Shown here: positions 31,776-40,877 of the stretch, piece after piece
How positions within the stretch are numbered: the stretch's first letter is position 1
Layout of the letters: each line of letters opens with the position of its first letter
DNA from: JBBQCW01 sp038319025
GTDB lineage: Bacteria; Actinomycetota; Thermoleophilia; Solirubrobacterales; Solirubrobacteraceae
Assembly (NCBI GenBank): GCA_038319025.1
Contig: JBBQCW010000009.1
Location: 1 to 64,000, forward strand
Reading direction: 5' to 3'
DNA length: 64,000 bases
Program-made: the position numbers and the translations under genes
The notes under the pieces: generated by a model
Databases searched by the model: none
What the model saw: the letters and a program-made list of their open reading frames with translations, nothing else
Told to the model about the DNA's origin: nothing

Positions 31776-32849
31776 GTGGTGAACGCTCTTCACCGCGATC
31801 AGCTGACGCGTCCGATGACGTGGTCATCGCGCCGGTTGGCCCTGACGATCGGTGTCGTCGGAACGATCGCGCTGATGCTGCTCGACGCCCTGGTGCGAGA
31901 CGAGCCGGTGCCCAGGGGCGACGACCTCATCTACGAACGGATGGCCCAAGACCCGTTCGCCACCCACACGTTCGTCTTCGCCTACCGCATCGCGGTCCCT
32001 TGGATCGTCCACGTCCTGCCGTTCAGCCACACGTTCTCGTTCAGCGCTATCGCGTGGATCTGTTCGGGAGCCGCAGGCGGTGTGCTGTTCCTGCTGCTCG
32101 AACGACTGGGCATATCCCGCCGTGTATCGATTGCCCTCGCGTTTGTACTCGTCCTGTCGCCGCCCCTGCTGGTCGCGAGCCTGCGTCAAGGTCGCAACCC
32201 TGACCCGTTCACCGCGCTCGTGATGGTCACCGGCACACTGTTCATCGTCGAGCGCAGAGCAAGGGCGCTCGCGGTGACGATGCTGATCGGGGCGCTGAAC
32301 CGCGAGTCGGCCTTGTTCCTCGGCGCTCTCGCCTACGCCGTCTGGGCCGAGGACTGGTGGGATCGCGCGGTGCTGATCCGTGTGCTGAAGGTGTCGGCGC
32401 CGGCCGTGGTGGCGTTCATAGCGCTGCGCTTGCTGATCCCCACGGTGGGCGCCTACCCTGGGTCGGCGGTCGGCGGCCGACTAGATCTGCTCGCCGCGGG
32501 CTTTCGCGATGCCGGCGTGCAGGCGCGACGCCTGCTGACGGTCTACGGACCGTTGTGGCTATTGGCTCCGATGGCGCTGAGGGGGTTCTCATTCGCCCGT
32601 CGAGGCTTGGTGCTCGGCGGGCTGTGCGTGGTGTCGCTGGCCTTCGCGCTCGACTGGGGGCGCGTCGCGTTCATCGCTGCACCGGTCGTCTACGCAGCAG
32701 CCGCGTGGACGCTGGACCGCCGCCCTCGCCTGCTGGCACCCACCCTCCTAGCCTGCGCTGCGCTGATCTTCGGCTACGCGGCGTACATGCAGGTCAGCGG
32801 TGTGGACAACATCATCAACACCGGCCATCCGCCGTATCCCGTGCGCTGA
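31776..32849 (+). CDS. Polytopic membrane protein, possibly GT-C-like
   Basis: The roughly 350-residue product has about nine hydrophobic helices and an acidic, Arg-containing extracytoplasmic loop after the first (VRDEPVPRGDDLIYERMAQD). That layout is like GT-C glycosyltransferases and uncharacterised actinobacterial membrane proteins. No catalytic signature is firm. GTG 31776, GTG 31779 or ATG 31815 may start it. It lies 25 bp after the HD-domain gene on the same strand. Confidence 0.6.
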   Translation: MVNALHRDQLTRPMTWSSRRLALTIGVVGTIALMLLDALVRDEPVPRGDDLIYERMAQDPFATHTFVFAYRIAVPWIVHVLPFSHTFSFSAIAWICSGAAGGVLFLLLERLGISRRVSIALAFVLVLSPPLLVASLRQGRNPDPFTALVMVTGTLFIVERRARALAVTMLIGALNRESALFLGALAYAVWAEDWWDRAVLIRVLKVSAPAVVAFIALRLLIPTVGAYPGSAVGGRLDLLAAGFRDAGVQARRLLTVYGPLWLLAPMALRGFSFARRGLVLGGLCVVSLAFALDWGRVAFIAAPVVYAAAAWTLDRRPRLLAPTLLACAALIFGYAAYMQVSGVDNIINTGHPPYPVR

Positions 32850-32972
32850 GCCCACAAAGCGCTCTGAGATGCCCGCAATCCGTGACCGAATGCGACGAAA
32901 GGGCGCACAACGCGGGTTGATCGTGCCCTCGCCGCCCGGCCGAAGGGTCGACCCGTCTACCCTCTCGCGTCG

Positions 32973-35048
32973 ATGGCCAAGGACACCGAGAAGCTCATCC
33001 GGCAGCTGTCGCTGATCTCTTACCTCATGGCTGAGCGTCGTCCGGTGACGGCGCTTGAGATCCGTCGTGACGTCGAGGGCTACAGCGGCATGAACGAGGA
33101 CGCCTTCGCACGGCGCTTCTACGCGGACCGCGCGGAACTGGAATCACTCGGGATCCAACTGACCGTCGACCGCCCCCAGGACGGCGCCGCCGAGCAGGAG
33201 AACTACTCCCTGCGGCCGGAGAACTTCCACCTCCCCGCCATCGAGTTCACCGACACCGAACTGGCATCGCTGCAGTTCGCCCTGAACCTGCTCGACGGGG
33301 AGTTCGCCTACGCCGAACCGCTGCGGCTCGCGCTGCAGCAGATCACCTGGGGCCGCCCGAGCCCGCTGAACTCGCCCGACCAGCGCACGGTCGCGCTGGG
33401 AATCACGGCGTCAGCCGGCGGGCAGGACCTGTCGCAGCGGCTCGCCAAGGTGGAGACGGCGATCTTCCGCCACAAGACGATCACGTTCGACTACTACACG
33501 ATGGAACGGGACGCGGTGGGCGCCCGCAAGGTCGACCCGTACCACCTGCTTTACCGCGGGAGCCAGTTCTATCTCCTCGGCTATTCGCACGAGCGCCAGG
33601 CGCTCCGGGTCTTCCGTTTGTCGCGGATTCAGGGCAAGGTCGCCTACGCGACGAAGGCCGAGCACGACTTCAAGCGCCCCACCGATTTCGACCCGCGTGA
33701 GTACTCCTCCCGGGCGGACTGGCAGTTCGGCGACGAGATCGGCGTGGCCGAGATCCAGATCGCCCACCGCATCGCCTGGCAGGTCGAGCGCCATTTCGGC
33801 CATTTCGGCACCGTGCGAGCGACGGACGACGGGGGGGTCGTGTTCTCGACCGCCTACGGGTCCCAGCGGCAGATGGCCTCGTGGGTGATGGGCCTCGGCG
33901 AGCACGCTCAGGTGCTTGCCCCACCGGAACTCGTTGAGGAAATCCACGAGCGCGTGGGCCTCGTCGCCAGCCGTCACGCCGACGGCGTTCAGATCGCCGC
34001 GGCGCTTCCGCGGGCGCCGGGCGACGAGGGAAACGGCAACGGCAACCACGCCGCTGACTCCGGATCGGGCAACCAACGGGAGACGGCGATTCGCCCTGAA
34101 CGGTTCGCCCGGCTCGTCACGCTCGCGTCGATCCTCATTGAGGCCGGCCGCGCCGGCGTTCGTCTCGATGCCGCCGAGACCTGCAGTCGCCTGCAGATCA
34201 CCGACCAGGAACTGCGCGAAGACGTCAACGTCCTGAACGTCGTCAACTTCGGCGGCGGCTCCTACGTGTTGTACGCGGAGGTGCTCGACGACGGCACCAT
34301 CGACGTCGATCCTGAGCCGTATTCCGACAACTTCGCCCGCCCGGCCCGCCTGTTGCCGGTCGAAGCCAAGGCGCTGGTCGCGGCGATCGACCTGATCGGC
34401 GACCACCTGCCGGAGGGGTCGCTCAACTCCGCCCGGCAGAAGATCGTCGACGCGCTCGGTGAGGACCCGATGGAGCAGGGCCTGCAGGTGGCGACCGCGG
34501 CCGGCGATGACTCACAGATCGCCCGCGTCGTATCCAAGGCGATTCTGGAACACCGCGTCCTCTCCCTCGACTACTACAAGGCCAACGAGGACGAGTACTC
34601 CGCCCGACTGATCGAGCCCTACGCGCTCATCAACGGCCGCGAAGGCTGGTACGTCGCCTCCTACGATCCTGCGCGGTCGGACGTGCGCCACTTCCGGCTC
34701 GACCGCATACGCCACGCCGAGGTAACCGACACACCGTTCGAGGAGCGCTCGGAGATGGACGCTTCGGCTGACGTCGAGGGGTGGCCGCGGACGGGCGAGG
34801 TTCCGACGTCCCGCATCGCGCAGGTCTGGATCGCTCCTGAACGGGCGCGCTGGGCACGCGAGGACCGCACCGTCGCCGAGGAACTCGTGGACGGTGCGCT
34901 CGTCGTCGAGATGAGCTACGCCGGAGAGGACTGGCTGGTGCGCGAGGTGCTCAAGGAGGCCGGCGATGCCGCCATCCTCGAACCCGCCGACGCGCGCGCC
35001 GCCGTGCTCACTGCCGTAGCCCGGTTGCAATCCGGCGTCGTCTCGTAG
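32973..35048 (+). CDS. pafBC: Fused PafBC-type WYL transcriptional activator
   Basis: This 691-residue protein is a head-to-tail fusion of two related modules, each with a winged helix, a WYL domain and a WCX C-terminal extension. Module 1 starts KLIRQLSLISYLMAERRPVT with WYL at about 165-230 (RHKTITFDYYTMER, PYHLLYRGSQFYLLGY). Module 2 starts near ERFARLVTLASILIEAGRAG, with WYL at about 515-580 (HRVLSLDYYKANEDEYSARL, GREGWYVASYD). In other actinobacteria pafB and pafC are often separate; fused forms are known. PafBC activates the RecA-independent DNA-damage response in mycobacteria. The gene is followed after 10 bp by a PPOX-type oxidoreductase. Confidence 0.85.
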   Translation: MAKDTEKLIRQLSLISYLMAERRPVTALEIRRDVEGYSGMNEDAFARRFYADRAELESLGIQLTVDRPQDGAAEQENYSLRPENFHLPAIEFTDTELASLQFALNLLDGEFAYAEPLRLALQQITWGRPSPLNSPDQRTVALGITASAGGQDLSQRLAKVETAIFRHKTITFDYYTMERDAVGARKVDPYHLLYRGSQFYLLGYSHERQALRVFRLSRIQGKVAYATKAEHDFKRPTDFDPREYSSRADWQFGDEIGVAEIQIAHRIAWQVERHFGHFGTVRATDDGGVVFSTAYGSQRQMASWVMGLGEHAQVLAPPELVEEIHERVGLVASRHADGVQIAAALPRAPGDEGNGNGNHAADSGSGNQRETAIRPERFARLVTLASILIEAGRAGVRLDAAETCSRLQITDQELREDVNVLNVVNFGGGSYVLYAEVLDDGTIDVDPEPYSDNFARPARLLPVEAKALVAAIDLIGDHLPEGSLNSARQKIVDALGEDPMEQGLQVATAAGDDSQIARVVSKAILEHRVLSLDYYKANEDEYSARLIEPYALINGREGWYVASYDPARSDVRHFRLDRIRHAEVTDTPFEERSEMDASADVEGWPRTGEVPTSRIAQVWIAPERARWAREDRTVAEELVDGALVVEMSYAGEDWLVREVLKEAGDAAILEPADARAAVLTAVARLQSGVVS

Positions 35049-35058
35049 GGTTACTCCC

Positions 35059-35550
35059 ATGGGCAGCAGACGCGATCTGATCAAGATGACGGCCGAAGAG
35101 GCTGATGCTTTCCTGTTGGAGGAGAAGACCCTCGTCTGTGCGACGAACGGAACCGGCGGATGGCCCCACCTGATGCCGTTGTGGTTCGTCCTGCGCCCGA
35201 CCGGGCCGGACGGCGCCAACGAGCTGTGGGCGTGGACGTTCGCCAAGTCCCAGAAGGTGAAGAACTTCGAGCGGGATCCGCGTGCCACGGTGCAGGTCGA
35301 GGCCGGCGTGGAGTACCACCTGCTGCGCGGCGTGATGCTCGAATGCGACACGGAGGTCATCCATGACACCGACCGCGTGCTCGAAGTCGGACTCGAGGTC
35401 TTCGCGCGGTACGGCGGGAACCCCGACGGCACGGTCGAGGACGACGTGAAGGCGATGATCCGCAAGCAGGCCGAGAAACGTGTGGCGCTGCGCTTCGTCG
35501 AACGTCGCCGCGTGAGCTGGGATCACCGCAAACTCGGCGGGACGTACTAG
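35059..35550 (+). CDS. PPOX-class (pyridoxamine-phosphate-oxidase-like) flavin protein
   Basis: The 163-residue split beta-barrel protein shows the PPOX pattern: TLVCATNGTGGWPHLMPLWF, WAWTFAKSQKVKNFERDPRA and VQVEAGVEYHLLRGVML. Members bind FMN or F420 and include reductases and haem or biliverdin-related enzymes; actinobacterial forms are often F420-dependent. It sits 10 bp after pafBC and is probably cotranscribed. Confidence 0.8.
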   Translation: MGSRRDLIKMTAEEADAFLLEEKTLVCATNGTGGWPHLMPLWFVLRPTGPDGANELWAWTFAKSQKVKNFERDPRATVQVEAGVEYHLLRGVMLECDTEVIHDTDRVLEVGLEVFARYGGNPDGTVEDDVKAMIRKQAEKRVALRFVERRRVSWDHRKLGGTY

Positions 35551-35616
35551 CGCCGTCCGGCCCCGCGTCGCGGTTGTCGGTTGCTTACGCCGGGACGGTT
35601 GCTCTACGGTCATGAC

Positions 35617-37404
35617 ATGTTTGCTTCTGCACGCAATGTCGCCCTTACGGCGGGGACCGCCTTGATCCTCACGCTGGCCGCAGGGGCTGACGCCCGGGCC
35701 ACCACCCGCTACGTCGTGCCCGGCGGCTTGGGTCCGGTGCCGTGCGCGGCGGCGAACCCCTGCGCGCTGGCGAGCGCCATCACCGTGGCCGCGACGGACG
35801 ACACAGTCCAGCTCGGCGAGGGCACGTACAACCTGGGCGGCTCGCCGGTATCGATCAACAAGCGCATCACGATCGCGGGCGACCCGGCCGTCGCCGCGCC
35901 CACTGTCAACTCATCTGCCGCCGCGGCGGTCAACATGACGGCGGCCGGAGCGGGTACCACGCTCAAGCATCTACGGGTTAACAACACCGCTTTTGACAGC
36001 GTCGGCATCTCAGCAAGCGCGGCGATCAAGCTGTACGACATCGGAGTCGGAGTGGGGCGCGGTGAGTGCATGAGCGTCAACGGCACCGCCACCGTCCAGG
36101 ACACCACGATGTCTCAATCCCTGGCGGGCAACAGCCCCTGCCTCGTGGTCACGGGCACGGCCGGCCTTCTGCGCTCCACGATCAACGCATCCAAGGCCAC
36201 GGTGGGCACCACCTCAGTGCTCCTGAGCGGAGTCGGCTCAATCGTTGACCAAAGCTCGATCACCGCCGGAGGTGCCGGCCTCTCCCTTCCGCGCGGCACA
36301 ATCCGGCGCACGAGCATCGTCGCGGTGACGTCAGCGGTGGGCATGAGCGGCACGGTGACCGACTCTCTACTCCGCGCGACCGGCGCCGGCGGCGTAGCCC
36401 TGCGGCTCAATCAGGGCGATACGACGATCGCCCGTGGCGTGACCGTCATCGCCACCGGATCAAGCTCGACCGGCATCAAGGCGACCGCAGCGACGTTCGG
36501 TGGGACCACGGGGGCCCAACTCGACGGCAAGAACCTGATCGTCCGAGGCACGAGCATGGACATCGTGGGCGAGGACGGGTCGTTCTGTCAGCCAGCCCCG
36601 CCGTGCGCGTCCGGCTTGGGCACCGTGACCTACTCGAACATCACGAAGTCCTCCGCAACCACGATCACGACCGGCGTGGGCATGCAAAGCGCCGACCCAC
36701 GGTTTGTCTCCCCTTCGGACTTCCGTCTGCGGACTGGGTCGCCCGCCATCGACACCGGCACCGCCGACGCAAAGAACGGCACCCGCGACCTCAACGGCCT
36801 TCTCCGCCCGCAGAACTCGAAGTTCGACATGGGCGCATACGAGTACCCCAAGCTCCAGTTCCCGCTCAATCCTGGCGAGATCCCGCCGCTGGTGGACCCG
36901 GGGCCTGACCCAGGTAATCCGAACGACCCGGGCAACCCAGGCGACCCGGCGATCCCGAGCAACCCGAACGGTCCGGGCGCCGACAAGACGGCGCCCACGC
37001 TCTCCTCCTTCTCGCTGCTGCGCAAGCGGTTTCGCGCCTCGGGGAAGCGGACGGCCACCAGCGCCCGACGTACACAGGCCGGCACCGCCGTCCGGTTCAC
37101 CGTGTCCGAGCCGGCGAAAATCAGCGTCGCCGTTCTGCGCCCGGCGTCCGGACGGAAGTCGGGCTCGGCGTGCGTCAAGGCCACCAGCAAGCCGACGAAG
37201 GCCAAACGGTGCACCCGCTACACCACCGTCGTCACGCTGACCCGGAACACCACCAAAGCAGGGAGGGTCTCCGTCAGGTACTCCGGAAAGACCAAGGGAC
37301 GCACGTTGAAGCCCGGGGCCTACCGCTTCTCGGTCACGGCGCGGGACGTGACGGGCAACGTGTCCAAGCCCCGGACGGCCTCGTTCGCCGTCACCCGGCG
37401 GTAA
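35617..37404 (+). CDS. Secreted right-handed beta-helix repeat protein
   Basis: The ATG at 35617 gives a 595-residue protein with a signal peptide (to about residue 30). It has a long repetitive Thr/Ser/Gly-rich parallel beta-helix (about 35-395) with degenerate 20-25-residue turns and several Cys. PRFVSPSDFRLRTGSPAIDTG is the usual choice-of-anchor Q signature that ends such helices. A Pro/Gly/Asn linker (about 420-455) and a basic Ig-like module follow (about 460-595, FTVSEPAKISVAVLRPA, SFAVTRR end). These are surface adhesins or carbohydrate-binding/lyase-like proteins; no catalytic residues are evident. It lies directly upstream of the dTDP-rhamnose genes. Confidence 0.75.
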   Translation: MFASARNVALTAGTALILTLAAGADARATTRYVVPGGLGPVPCAAANPCALASAITVAATDDTVQLGEGTYNLGGSPVSINKRITIAGDPAVAAPTVNSSAAAAVNMTAAGAGTTLKHLRVNNTAFDSVGISASAAIKLYDIGVGVGRGECMSVNGTATVQDTTMSQSLAGNSPCLVVTGTAGLLRSTINASKATVGTTSVLLSGVGSIVDQSSITAGGAGLSLPRGTIRRTSIVAVTSAVGMSGTVTDSLLRATGAGGVALRLNQGDTTIARGVTVIATGSSSTGIKATAATFGGTTGAQLDGKNLIVRGTSMDIVGEDGSFCQPAPPCASGLGTVTYSNITKSSATTITTGVGMQSADPRFVSPSDFRLRTGSPAIDTGTADAKNGTRDLNGLLRPQNSKFDMGAYEYPKLQFPLNPGEIPPLVDPGPDPGNPNDPGNPGDPAIPSNPNGPGADKTAPTLSSFSLLRKRFRASGKRTATSARRTQAGTAVRFTVSEPAKISVAVLRPASGRKSGSACVKATSKPTKAKRCTRYTTVVTLTRNTTKAGRVSVRYSGKTKGRTLKPGAYRFSVTARDVTGNVSKPRTASFAVTRR

Positions 37405-37471
37405 CGGTCTCGTCACATTCGGGGGGCGTGGGGCGGCGGCGGCGCCTGCGCTTCTCTAGCCTGCGGTTCTC

Positions 37472-38545
37472 ATGGAACGCCTCAAAGGATTGATCCTCTC
37501 GGGCGGCCGCGGCACGCGGCTGCGCCCGATCACGCACACCTCGGCCAAGCAACTGGTTCCCGTGGCCAACAAACCGGTGCTGTTCTACGGCATCGAGGCG
37601 ATGGCCCAGGCGGGGATCCAGGAGATCGGCATCATCATCGCCCCGGAGACGGGGGACGAGATCCGCGAATGTGCCGGGGACGGCTCGCAGTTCGGTGTGG
37701 CGATCACCTACATCGTTCAGGACGAACCGGCCGGGCTGGCTCACGCCGTGCTCACCGCGGAACCGTTCCTGGGCGAGGACTCGTTCGTCATGTACTTGGG
37801 CGACAACCTGCTGCAGGGCGGGATCGCCGAGCTCGTGCAGGCCTTCCAGGAGAGCGCCCCCGACGCCCTCATCCTGCTCACGCCCGTGCCCGACCCGGAG
37901 CATTACGGCGTCGCCGAGCTGAAGGACGGCCGGGTGATCCATCTGGCCGAGAAGCCGGCGGAGCCCAAGACCAACCTGGCGTTGGTCGGGGTCTACATGT
38001 TCACCGCGGGCATCCACGCGGCGGCGCGGGCCATCGAACCCAGTCCGCGCGGCGAACTGGAGATCACCGATGCCATCCAGTACATCGTCGACCACGGTGG
38101 CCGGGTTGAGCCGCACATCGTCAACGGCTGGTGGAAGGACACGGGGCGGCTGGACGACATGCTCGAGGCCAACCGTCTGGTCCTGGACACGATCGAGGCC
38201 AACGTCGAAGGCGAGCTGATTGACGCGCAGGTCGAAGGGCGCGTGGTCGTGGCCCCCGGCGCGCACCTGGAGCGCGTCGTCGTGCGCGGCCCGGCCATCA
38301 TCGGCGCCGGCGCCCGCCTGACCGATTGCTACATCGGGCCGTACACGGCGATCGGCGAGGACTGCGTGATCACGCAGGCCGAGATCGAGCATTCGATCTT
38401 GCTCTCGGGCTCGTCCGTGCTCAACCTGGGCGGGCGGATGGAATCCTCGCTGCTTGGGCGCAACGTGCAGATCGGTCGCACCGACCGCCAGCCGCAGGCC
38501 TACCGCTTTCTCGTCGGCGACAACTCGCAGATCGGGATCCTGTAG
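37472..38545 (+). CDS. rmlA: Glucose-1-phosphate thymidylyltransferase, long form
   Basis: The 357-residue protein converts glucose-1-phosphate and dTTP to dTDP-glucose, the first step to dTDP-rhamnose. The nucleotidyltransferase core has KGLILSGGRGTRLRPITHTS and KQLVPVANKPVLFYGIEAM, with YLGDNLLQGG (metal Asp) and GWWKDTGRLDDML. Residues about 265-357 add a left-handed beta-helix (APGAHLERVVVRGPAIIGAG), as in the archaeal/streptomycete long RmlA. It starts a tight operon: the next gene follows without a gap. Confidence 0.92.
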   Translation: MERLKGLILSGGRGTRLRPITHTSAKQLVPVANKPVLFYGIEAMAQAGIQEIGIIIAPETGDEIRECAGDGSQFGVAITYIVQDEPAGLAHAVLTAEPFLGEDSFVMYLGDNLLQGGIAELVQAFQESAPDALILLTPVPDPEHYGVAELKDGRVIHLAEKPAEPKTNLALVGVYMFTAGIHAAARAIEPSPRGELEITDAIQYIVDHGGRVEPHIVNGWWKDTGRLDDMLEANRLVLDTIEANVEGELIDAQVEGRVVVAPGAHLERVVVRGPAIIGAGARLTDCYIGPYTAIGEDCVITQAEIEHSILLSGSSVLNLGGRMESSLLGRNVQIGRTDRQPQAYRFLVGDNSQIGIL

Positions 38546-39394
38546 ATGATTCTCGTCACCGGTGCAGGCGGCATGCTCGGCCGGGACATCATGCGCGCCG
38601 GAGCGCTGGGCGGGCTCGAATTGCACGCCGTGACGAAGCGTGAACTGGATGTCACGAACGCTGCGGCCGTCGCCGATCTCGTCGCCGCTGTCGAGCCGTC
38701 GGCCATCATCAATTGCGCGGCGTACACCGACGTCGACGGCTGCGAGACCGCCGAGGAGGACGCTTACGCGGTGAACGCGCTGGGGGCCGGCATCCTGGCG
38801 GCCGCCGCCGCTAGGACCGGTGCCCATCTGGTGCAAGTCTCGACGGATTACGTGTTCGACGGCGCGGCCACCTCACCCTACGTCGAGTCCGATCCGGTCG
38901 GTCCCCGGTCGGCGTACGGGCGCACCAAGCTCGCCGGCGAGCAGGCCGTTCTCGACGCTTCCCCGGACCATGCCGTCGTGCGCACTTCGTGGTTGCATGG
39001 CACGGGCGGCCCAAACTTTGTGGCGACGATGCTGCGATTGGCTGAGGACCGCGACGAAATCAGTGTGGTGACCGACCAGGTGGGCTGCCCCACGTGGACC
39101 GGGCATCTGGCACCCGTCCTGCTGGAGATCGCCGAGCGCCGCATCGGCGGTGTGCAGCACGCCAGCGGCGCCGGAGCCTGCTCGTGGAACGAGTTCGCGT
39201 TGGAGATCTTCGACGCGGCGGACGTGACATGCCGCGTGCTGCCCACCACCTCGGCACAGTTCACGCGGCCTGCGCCACGGCCTGCCTTTAGCGTGCTCGG
39301 CTCCGAACGCGCCGACCACATCGACCTGCCGCCGTGGGCTGATGGCCTGAAGGCGCACCTCACCGAACGAGAAACAGCGGGAGAACGCACATGA
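38546..39394 (+). CDS. rmlD: dTDP-4-dehydrorhamnose reductase
   Basis: This 282-residue SDR has the RmlD pattern: MILVTGAGGMLGRDIM, IINCAAYTDVDGCETAEEDA, VSTDYVFDG, active-site YGRTKLAGEQ and VVRTSWLHG. It reduces dTDP-4-keto-rhamnose to dTDP-L-rhamnose with NADPH. It starts directly after rmlA and overlaps rmlB by 4 bp, so the three are cotranscribed. Confidence 0.92.
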   Translation: MILVTGAGGMLGRDIMRAGALGGLELHAVTKRELDVTNAAAVADLVAAVEPSAIINCAAYTDVDGCETAEEDAYAVNALGAGILAAAAARTGAHLVQVSTDYVFDGAATSPYVESDPVGPRSAYGRTKLAGEQAVLDASPDHAVVRTSWLHGTGGPNFVATMLRLAEDRDEISVVTDQVGCPTWTGHLAPVLLEIAERRIGGVQHASGAGACSWNEFALEIFDAADVTCRVLPTTSAQFTRPAPRPAFSVLGSERADHIDLPPWADGLKAHLTERETAGERT

Positions 39395-40377
39395 AACTGC
39401 TCGTCTGCGGAGGGGCCGGATTTATCGGCTCGAACTTCGTCCGGATCCGCTTGCGCGATCACGGCGACGAGGTCGTCGTCCTTGACAAGCTGACCTACGC
39501 CGGCCGACGGGAGAACCTCGACGGCCTCGACATCGAGTTCATCCACGGTGCCATCGAGGATCCCGACGCCGCCGGGCCCGCGATGGACGGAGTGGACGCG
39601 GTCGTCAACTTTGCCGCTGAGACGCATGTCGATCGCTCGATCGCCGAGCCCGACGCGTTCGTACGCACCCATGCTCTCGGCACGTACGTGCTGCTTGAAG
39701 CGGCCCGTCAGCGCGGCCTGCGCTATCTGCAGGTCTCCACCGACGAGGTGTACGGGTCGATCGAAGAAGGATCGTTCACCGAGGAATCGCCATTGGCGCC
39801 CTCCTCGCCGTACAGCGCCTCCAAGGCCGGGGCGGACCTGCTCGTCGGCGGTTACTTCCACACGTACAACATGGAAACGCTGATCTGCCGCGGCTCCAAC
39901 AACTACGGTCCGTATCAGTACCCCGAGAAGCTGATCCCGCTGATGGTGCTCAACGCCCTGCACGGCGATCCGCTCCCGGTGTACGGCGACGGCATGCAGA
40001 TCCGCAACTGGCTTTACGTCGAGGACTTCTGTCGCGGCATCGGCCATGTGCTCGAACACGGCGTGCCCGGCGAGGCGTACAACGTCGGCGGCCCCGACGA
40101 GGAGCCCAACCTTGAGGTCGTCAAGCGCATCATCGCGCTGACCGGGGCCGACGAGTCCCTGATCGATTACGTCACCGACCGCCCCGGCCACGACCGCCGC
40201 TACTCACTCGGCTCGGAAAAGGTCCGAGCACTCGGCTGGGAGGCGCAGATGCGCTTTGCCGACGGACTGGAACAGACCGTCGCCTGGTATCGCGATAACC
40301 CAGGCTGGTGGGAGCCGATCCGCTCAGGTGACTACCGCGCCTACTACGAGCGCCAGTACGGCCGCTCGCTGGGTTAG
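39391..40377 (+). CDS. rmlB: dTDP-glucose 4,6-dehydratase
   Basis: The 328-residue extended SDR shows KLLVCGGAGFIGSNFVRI, NFAAETHVDRSI, VSTDEVYGSIEEG (the Thr-Asp-Glu catalytic motif) and YSASKAGADLLV. It makes dTDP-4-keto-6-deoxyglucose from dTDP-glucose with bound NAD. The start overlaps rmlD's stop (ATGA). The operon order is rmlA-rmlD-rmlB; no rmlC (3,5-epimerase) is found in this window. Confidence 0.92.
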   Translation: MKLLVCGGAGFIGSNFVRIRLRDHGDEVVVLDKLTYAGRRENLDGLDIEFIHGAIEDPDAAGPAMDGVDAVVNFAAETHVDRSIAEPDAFVRTHALGTYVLLEAARQRGLRYLQVSTDEVYGSIEEGSFTEESPLAPSSPYSASKAGADLLVGGYFHTYNMETLICRGSNNYGPYQYPEKLIPLMVLNALHGDPLPVYGDGMQIRNWLYVEDFCRGIGHVLEHGVPGEAYNVGGPDEEPNLEVVKRIIALTGADESLIDYVTDRPGHDRRYSLGSEKVRALGWEAQMRFADGLEQTVAWYRDNPGWWEPIRSGDYRAYYERQYGRSLG

Positions 40378-40394
40378 GCCCGTCGCTGGGCCGC

Positions 40395-40418
40395 TCGCTG
40401 GGCTCAGGAGCCCAGCGA
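40395..40418. terminator. Bidirectional hairpin between rmlB and the lipoprotein gene
   Basis: TCGCTGGGCT and AGCCCAGCGA pair over a 4-base loop (10-bp stem), 18 bp after the rmlB stop. The hairpin overlaps the end of the convergent lipoprotein gene. No T-run is visible, as is common at this GC. Three related CGCTGGG-containing copies occur just upstream. Confidence 0.5.
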
Positions 40419-40838
40419 AGAGATGCGCCAAGAGGAGCCCTGCTTCACGAACGTGAACGTCTGGGTCTGCTTGGGCTTACCCTTACCGGCGTCGGCGACC
40501 ACTACGGCGGTGGCCGTCGTGCCCTTGATGACGACCGACTTCACGTCGAGGCCGAACAGATCGGCATCGCTCAGGTTGTCCTTCAGTGCGGCTTTGCACG
40601 TGCCGCCCTTGGTGGCCGCCGTCGCTTTGAGCGTGGTCGCGAAGATCTGGTCGCAGATCTTGCCCTCGTCACCCTTCTTACCGGCCGCAGCCAGATCGTC
40701 GACGACACTGGCGACCGTCGCCTGCTCGCCCTTGAACGTCGTCGATGAACTCTTGGTGGCCGCCGGCCCGCAGCCCGCGAGGACAATGACGGCCGCGGCG
40801 GTCATCAGCGGGGTGAAGAGGTGGCGACGGAGCGACAT
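40404..40838 (-). CDS. Small secreted lipoprotein, hypothetical
   Basis: The 144-residue protein has a lipobox signal (AAAVIVLAGCGP, Cys23), so it is probably anchored to the outer face of the membrane. The mature part has a Thr/Ser linker, then an alpha-beta domain ending SVVIKGTTATAVVVADAGKG and SSWRISSLGS. This resembles the NTF2-like or DUF4878-type lipoproteins of actinobacteria. Two Cys may form a disulphide. It converges on rmlB and is divergent from the TetR gene. Confidence 0.7.
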   Translation of the reverse strand: MSLRRHLFTPLMTAAAVIVLAGCGPAATKSSSTTFKGEQATVASVVDDLAAAGKKGDEGKICDQIFATTLKATAATKGGTCKAALKDNLSDADLFGLDVKSVVIKGTTATAVVVADAGKGKPKQTQTFTFVKQGSSWRISSLGS

Positions 40839-40877
40839 GCGGGCAGGATCCTAGTCGCCGCTCGTAGAATCCGGGCG

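Noticed and set aside
36880..36990. Repeated GNP/PGD codons as a possible tandem repeat or CRISPR-like array
   Set aside because: They code for a Pro/Gly/Asn linker in frame within a secreted protein; no spacer-repeat structure exists.
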